A stretch of DNA of 64,000 bases, from assembly GCA_951230915.1 (NCBI GenBank), contig OX579641.1:17648254-17712253 (forward strand), given 5' to 3'. Of this stretch, positions 58,114 to 64,000 are shown piece by piece (position 1 is the first letter of the stretch; each line of letters starts with the position of its first letter). Under the pieces are notes generated by a model. The model ran no database searches and was not told the DNA's origin. It saw only the letters and a program-made list of their open reading frames with translations. Origin of the DNA: Antitrichia curtipendula (Eukaryota > Streptophyta > Bryopsida > Hypnales > Leucodontaceae). Position numbers and translations under genes: made by a program.

Positions 58114-59931
58114 GGGTCGCTGCACACCAGGCTACTTTATCGCATCATGGATAGGAACTAACATCGCGAGTTCTTAAATTAGCTGCTTCTGTTCACACAG
58201 GACGTGCCGAAACTGTTTTTTCCATGTTCGTAGGGTTTGCTAAGGTAGGGTTACGTTTTTCTTACTTCACACCAGAGCGTGGTTTGAGGTTTTATTATTA
58301 CGTATCACTGATTTACTGTGTTACAGATTTACATGTTCACATCAGTTGCAAGAGTTTGAATATAAGTTAGCGCGGTTTGTTTGTTCGCTTTTTCCTGAGC
58401 ATGTTCTCTGCGGTGGAGGAATGTTCTTCACTCTTGTTCAAACACACCAAACTCGTGAATCTTGTTTGAACACCGTGTGAGTCTTGTTTGAGTGATTAAT
58501 GTGAGTGTTCTTTAATACAAAGAACGGTGCCTATGATGAGTGTTGAGAAATTGAGTGACAACTGATTTGGAGGATTCTCCCGCTGCATGAGATTACGCTC
58601 ATGAGCATTGTCTAGTTCGTCAAAGAATTTCTCACGCTTTGCACGGATGAGTGCAGAGATTTCTCCTTGAGTCCAATTTGGTTGACGCTCCTTGCGAGGT
58701 CGCCTAGGTGGACGCGGTGGTGCAGACGGAGCAGATGACATCTTCCGTTTTCCCCCCTGGCTAGTCCAACAAATCGGTTGGCCAGGCACACCTGCAAATC
58801 AAATCATTGATCAACGTCAAGGTAAGTGCTATAAACCCTAAACTCCAACATTTCAACGTTGTGACTAGCTTGATTAGCAATATGTTCACTTAATAGCAAT
58901 CTGGTATGGGTCAGTTGCAGGACATGGCACCAAATTAGGCCAAACTTTACAAACTTCTGTAACATAGCCTTGATTTCAGGTAAGTTACAGCAGCTTGGCT
59001 CACTAGTAGGCTTAATAAGAAAAAGACCATAAACAAGATCAAGTTCTGTTTCAAACCTTTAGGTAATGGCGACAATAGTATCAACGACAATACTTTAACA
59101 TTTTGACATGCAATTCAAAGCATTCATTTGTGTAAAATGAGCACAGGCGCAAGTGTCGACTTGGAGCACATCTTCACCAATTCTATAATTACTTCAAGGA
59201 AGCGGGATAAGGTGATCGGCAATCCAAGTTCAAAGTGATCGACGAGCCAAATTCATGCAATCTATCAAGTTCATTCAAGACAGTGCACTCATACGCAAGT
59301 TCTACACCAATTTATGAATCGATCAACAAGAATTGACAGGTAGAAGTAAATTGCATGTACTTACTTTCAGTGTTTTGACTTGAATTTGTCGAAGTTGTTG
59401 CGTGCACAGGAAGGTCTCCATTGCCATGTGAACCAGTCTCTACCATCTCTCAAGAATTCAAAACAAGAACCAGAAGAAACTCGAATCAATGGAGAAACGG
59501 AGAAGCTTGAGTCACAGACTCACAGTGTCATCGAAACTCAAAACACACTCGCACTCTTGCAAGCAATCGCTCTACAAATGCATGACACAAAAAAGAAAGC
59601 AAAAAGTAGAAAGCAGGGAAGGCGAAGAGACTTAAGGCGGGGTGGTGCAATCAACATTCCAAACCCCGCGGTTAGTTTTCTTAAATCTATATTTTGGGCT
59701 GATTTTCGAATTTTCATGCAACCATTGCATGTTACCAAACTTTCCCTCGATTGCGACAAATTGCGACAGTAACTGGTAACTTGGGCGCCAAAAGCGCAGG
59801 TTGGGGAACGCCACCTCAGATTGCCGTGTAGGATCGGTGGCTATACCTACCACAAGTGTGAAAGCTACAATGTGCAATCATCGTTCCATGGTCTGTATCA
59901 CCACCTCAGTCGCGCAGGTGTGCAGTGACCC
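58114..59931. mobile_element. 1.8 kb PIF/Harbinger-like element
   Basis: TIR GGGTCGCTGCACACC and the inverse of GGGTCACTGCACACC. TTA is duplicated at 58111-58113 and 59932-59934. Copy 1 is the empty site (CTCCCTTAGGCTTG at about 22163). TTA targets and GGG-type ends fit PIF/Harbinger. A Myb/SANT-like frame on the minus strand agrees with this; no DDE transposase is seen. Confidence 0.85.
58496..58789 (-). CDS. Myb/SANT-like (trihelix) fragment of the Harbinger-like element
   Basis: 97 residues. A Pro/Arg-rich, basic start (PPRPPRRPRKERQ) is followed by NWTQGEISALIRAKREKFFD, which has the Trp and helix pattern of the Myb/SANT-like or trihelix DNA-binding domain encoded by ORF1 of PIF/Harbinger elements. 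The domain is cut short: later helices are not evident after LDNAHERNLMQ, so this is an exon or truncated ORF1. In autonomous elements the protein helps the transposase bind the TIRs and enter the nucleus. Confidence 0.5.
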   Translation of the reverse strand: MPGQPICWTSQGGKRKMSSAPSAPPRPPRRPRKERQPNWTQGEISALIRAKREKFFDELDNAHERNLMQRENPPNQLSLNFSTLIIGTVLCIKEHSH

Positions 59932-60054
59932 TTAGGCTTGTAGCAAACAAGGATCGAATCACTATAGATGGATATCTTTAGTAGGAAAGTAAGTACTGTA
60001 AGTTGATTAGTTTTAATTATTTTTTTTGAATTGAATTAGTTTGTGTGACGTGCA

Positions 60055-60236
60055 GAGTTGGGATTCAAGTTCCCACCATTGAGATCAGATACAAGAATGT
60101 AACAGTTGATGCCAAGTGCTTTGTGGGCAACAGAGCACTGCCCACACTCACCCAATGTCACAATCAACTTGCTGATGGTATGAATTTTCAAGCCTATGAC
60201 CTCAAATGTAATCAAAACCCCGTTTCACGATCTTAA
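60055..60236 (+). pseudogene. PDR/ABCG transporter fragment, copy 2
   Basis: Uninterrupted version of the copy 1 fragment. After an acceptor-like GACGTGCAG it encodes VGIQVPTIEIRY, NVTVDAKCFVGNRALPTL and ends at TAA 60234-60236. This matches the segment just before the first ATP-binding domain in full-size PDR transporters. No adjoining exons with Walker A or transmembrane segments are recognisable. A weak PDR-like ILHNVN stretch lies near 61205-61225. Gene fragment, not functional. Confidence 0.6.
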
Positions 60237-60311
60237 TTACAGTTTGAATTTAGTGTTTGCAACCTGAGTGGCTAGCTATGACTTCAACAACAAGAGGAAT
60301 TGTTATCTTGT

Positions 60312-60960
60312 CACTAGTGCAAAAGGGGGGGTTGAAATGATGTGTTGAAATGACATTTTTTGAAAAATGTCATTTCAACCATGTTAAGGAGTATTGTCAT
60401 TTCAACACCCATGTTGAAATTACATATTTGAAACTTTGGTAGATTTTAGAAGAATAATTGATTCCATTGTGTTTGTTTCAATCAAGAATGAAGTTACTAT
60501 CATTTGAACCAACAAATTTGGTAGATTTTAGAAGAAAACATTGATCCCGGGAAGAGAAGTAGTAGAAATAAATAATGTGGGTAGGAAAACTATCCAAGAC
60601 CTAAATTTCTTCTTCAAAAAAACAAATGTGAAGGAATGAACATATATACAAGATATAAAGATTTTTTAAGTAAAGAAGTCTACATTTTTTGAAGATTTTT
60701 TGAATAAAGTATCTACATTTTTTTGGAAGATTTTGAAAAGTAAAATCTACATAATATAATAAGATATCAAAAGATAAAATCTACATTTTGGATAGATTCC
60801 AAAATCTAAAACCTCTTTTTCAAAATGATTTCAAAGAAGTAAAATGTACACCATCAGTATGTTTAAATGACATATTACAAATGTCATTTCAAACTCAATG
60901 TTTAAATGACATAAAAAAAATATAGCATTTCAAACGACAACCGCCCTTTTTGCACTCGTG
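60312..60960. mobile_element. 649 bp CACTA MITE, copy 2 (uninterrupted)
   Basis: Ends CACTAGTGCAAAAGGG and the inverse of CACGAGTGCAAAAAGGG. TGT is duplicated at 60309-60311 and 60961-60963. Contains GAAATGACATTTTTTG hairpins. Same insertion as 23522-25096 without the nested TTAA element. Confidence 0.88.
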
Positions 60961-61616
60961 TGTTCCGTGGAATGATTTTTCTCAAGCCTTGGGTCCTGAA
61001 TGTATTCTCTACTCCTCGTGAGACCTTATCTTTCACAATCTTATTGTGGAGTTTCTATCCTGTAAATGTGGACTTACAGCTTGTCCAGCTATGTCCAGCT
61101 TCTTTGAAGAATGAGATGAATGATTCCTATTCATTTGTTGTGAGTGGGGTTTAGGGTGCTTTACGCAAATTGGGTTTGTCAGCGAATAGGGAGACGGAAT
61201 TGAACATTCTTCATAATGTTAATATTATTGGAATCCTGAAGCTCGCAAGGTATGCAAATAAAATTCCATCCCATCCTGGTGATTCTATTAATTTCTGAGC
61301 ATACTTGATGATTGGACTAATATCAAAGCTAGTCCTGAGTTGCTGGATTTTCATTTAATTGCTCCTGATTTTTTCAGTATTACAAAACGAGTTAGTTCTG
61401 AGTAGGTGTTGTTGCTACTGCCCAGAATGACATTGCTGCTGGGGTCTCCGGGATTAGGGTAACCAACGTTGCTGCTAGCGCTTGCGGCCAAGCTTGACCT
61501 GAGGTAACAGGTTCAGAAATCGCCCACGTAAGAGCTGAAACTGAATTTTGGGGAGGCGAAGCTTCTTGAAATAATTTTCAGTAAATTTTTCTTGCAAGAC
61601 AAGTGGAATTGGCATA

Positions 61617-62776
61617 CATAACATTCAAGAGCCTTCAGAGAGGCTGCCTTTGCCTCTCTGAAGTCTTCATCCACAAAATGCATCCACATATTATTAATGT
61701 AAGCTTCAGGACCAAGACAACGGCAGTACATTTATGGTGCGATCTATTTTTTTGGCTAATTCTAGGACAAAATATACAAATAAATAACTATAAAGATAGA
61801 TGGTCTGTCAAAACCCAAAGAATTCATTGAGTATTCTACCAAAGAAATCTAACCATTCGCCATCAATAATTTATTTTGATTGTTTTTGTAGAAAAGAGAA
61901 GCTCTTTATGTACAATTGGGGTGGTAGGAGATAGAACAACCCATGTGGGATATGTAATTTAGATTTTGTAATTTCTCAACCGCTCATAATTAAGTCTAAA
62001 GTAGGAATTGTGTTAAAATTATAATTTCAGACCTCATTTAGGCATAGTGGAATACCTTTTTTCAAAAAAATTTGAACTAAAAAAAGTTGGGGAATCAAGC
62101 TAAGTTTCATCTCCAAAAATCCTTTTTAAATTTAGATCTTCCACTCAAAAGTTATGGACAAATTTCAGAGAGGATGTATGAAAATGTCAAAAAAAAATCC
62201 TTTCAAACCCCTCTATGAAATTTGTCTATAAATTTTGAGTGGAAGATTAAAATCTCAAACGGATTTTTGAAGATGAAATTTAACTTGATTCTCCAACTTA
62301 TTTTAGTTCAAAGTATTTAAACAAAAGTTATTTTACTATGCCTAAATGAGGTCTGAAATTATAGTTTGAACGCAATTCCTACTTTAGACTTAACTATGAG
62401 CGGTTGAGAAATTACAAACTCTAAATTACTTATCCCACATGGGTTGTTCTACCTCCTACCACCCCATATGCACATAAAGAATTGTCTTCTAAATGAAAAT
62501 TACAATACGTGAATGGTAATAAAGCAATCTGCGGGAATTCAAACATTGAAATTACTGACCACAATGAATTGATTGGTTTAAAGCTATTTTTTTCTGTATT
62601 GCCTGAATTGGGGGTGTTCAATTTCCCCGTAACCTGATTGTGCAGTCATGACCTTGGCACTGTGCAGAAGTCTGACATTATTGACGCGTGGCTTATTAGC
62701 TAATGTTGGGTGTGGAATATTCCACATCATTCCGTCAGAGGGAAGGCAGCTGCTCTCACAGCTCTTGAATGTTATG
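61617..62776. mobile_element. 1.16 kb foldback TIR element, copy 2 (inverted)
   Basis: Same family and size as 20653-21809 but in reverse orientation. Ends CATAACATTCAAGAGCC and its inverse, with TA on both sides. The empty site is at 25547-25548 in copy 1 (GGCATATAACAC). Contains the same hairpin at 61918-62464. The two copies are therefore independent insertions, one in each duplicate. Confidence 0.85.
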
Positions 62777-63236
62777 TATAACACGAGTTGTTTCATATTT
62801 TTTGGAGCTTTGTGAAATCAGTTATATAATTTGGAAGTTGAAATGGCATAGGGCTCTAAAATTGCCCACCTCCTAAAATGTACATTATTTGTACATTTCT
62901 GAAGGCTCTGAAAAAGATGCTCAACTTTTCTACTAGGTGCCAAGGAGTGGGTTCCCGCTATGATATGTCTCAATTAATTGTTGGTACTTGACCTAAAAAT
63001 AAAAGGTTTGATACATTCACATCTAAAATTTTTAGTAATTTCAAAACATTTTGTGCTTTCACTGAATTAAAATATAGGGCTTGGTTTCTACTTTCTATGG
63101 GTATATTTTGCTATGTCGTAGATTTTGAAATCGTTCATTTCAAACTCTTGTAGATATGGAAACAACCAATTCTAGACATTGAGGCACTCAAGGATTAAAC
63201 TTTAGATTCATAGAGACTATCCATTAGAGAAAATCA

Positions 63237-63867
63237 GGGGCCTTCGGAGGGCTGCCAGAAAGTAACCAAACCAGGCTATTGAAAGGTTGGTCTGACAATC
63301 GCGAAAGTGGCTAAAGCGAGTAGTCAAACCAATTGACTTTCATGAAAATAGTCAGGCCATGACTATTTTTAAAAGAAAAATGTATCCGTAGTTGTTGGAT
63401 TTTTTTTTTTTTAAACACTTGCATCCGCAATTTTTTGAATACTTGACAATGAATGAAGATACATATTCCACATGGGTTGTGAACTCTACTTTAAACCCAA
63501 TTCCATAAAGACCTCATCTTCTCATCTTGTAACTCACAAATTGTCAGTGAAGTTAGTCCTTCATACATCCACCCTCTACCCACCCACCCAAAAAATGTGG
63601 ATGATGATCATTGCATAATTTGGGGACATTTTCTTATTTAGGCATAATTTTTGTGTTAAATAAAAAGTGTTAAAAAATCAGGCTTAAGGTACATTACAGT
63701 TCCTTAACCTTGATTTTTAGTCTTTTGTTTTCACATTTTAAACCATCACCGAAATCTGACAACAAAACTTCAAGTAGGCGCGAATAGGGGAAAAAACCAT
63801 GTGTCAACAAAAAACAACTAAATTGCGGGGTCCTCAGAGGGCTGTGGAGCGGCCCTCCAAAGGCCCC
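63237..63867. mobile_element. 631 bp TIR element, copy 2
   Basis: Counterpart of 26006-26637 at the equivalent duplicated position, ends GGGGCCTTCGGAGGGCTG and the inverse of GGGGCCTTTGGAGGGCCG. Confidence 0.65.
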
Positions 63868-64000
63868 AAATTTTCTCTAATGATTGTTTCCTTGACAACT
63901 GCATGACCTATGACCTCTTTCTAATGGGACGTTTAAGTCAAATGTTGTGCCATGTTTTCTAATCCTCTTTCTTGTTTAAATAACAAATGAATGCTCTTGA

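Larger units (their letters stand above)
52816..64000. repeat. Segmental duplication, copy 2 (runs off the window)
   Basis: Direct copy of 10245-26761, about 26 kb downstream of it. It lacks the TTAA elements, the hAT-like element, several MITEs and one foldback element of copy 1. It has its own insertions at 55358-55476, 56899-57154, 58114-59931 and 61617-62776. About 460 bp at 53190-53655 are also private to this copy but have unclear ends. Confidence 0.9.

Overview
This is eukaryotic nuclear DNA, almost certainly from a land plant. It holds a spliced germin-like cupin gene, two copies of a spliced gene of the plant-restricted DUF674 family, a PDR/ABCG transporter fragment, a Ty1/copia remnant and many plant-type TIR transposons and MITEs, all in AT-rich intergenic DNA. 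The compact introns, the low density of host genes and the kind of transposon genes present suggest a non-seed plant such as a bryophyte; that is inference. Only two host genes look intact: DUF674 copy 1 (16.8-18.5 kb) and the germin-like gene (46.7-48.1 kb).

Layout. 0.4-10.2 kb: a 2.6 kb TIR element filled with a hairpin tandem array, two 523 bp MITE copies in opposite orientation, and a TTAA-flanked element. 10.2-26.8 kb: copy 1 of a large direct segmental duplication, with DUF674 copy 1 and a PDR fragment, expanded by many insertions. 26.8-29.6 kb: TA-flanked MITEs and another TTAA element. 29,963-42,573: one 12.6 kb Mutator-like transposon. 42.6-46.5 kb: AT-rich relics. 46.7-48.1 kb: germin-like gene. 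50.1-52.8 kb: a decayed copia element invaded by CACTA-type elements. 52.8-64.0 kb: copy 2 of the duplication, with a DUF674 copy broken by a MITE and a PIF/Harbinger-like element. Copy 2 runs off the window end.

The most notable content is the 12.6 kb element. It has inverted termini sharing GCTATTTTGCGTGCG, a perfect 10 bp target duplication (GTCATTTGAA) and subterminal repeat arrays. It carries two divergent multi-part genes. The minus-strand gene is a Mutator-type DDE transposase with a GCM/WRKY-like zinc finger and a C-terminal SWIM finger. The plus-strand gene (11 exons, about 1,240 codons) joins a ParB-like domain to a beta-class N6-adenine/N4-cytosine DNA methyltransferase-like domain. 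Both are decayed. The methyltransferase gene keeps a perfect frame through all its inferred splices but has five premature stops, four of them TAG, which fits C-to-T decay of CAG codons (CHG context). The introns of both genes carry the same short palindrome, AGTGCCGATATCGGCACT.

The two duplication copies give natural empty-site/filled-site comparisons. These confirm the boundaries and target duplications of at least eight insertions, including a TTAA-specific (piggyBac-like) family with three filled/empty pairs, one of which carries a nested 4 kb hAT-like element.
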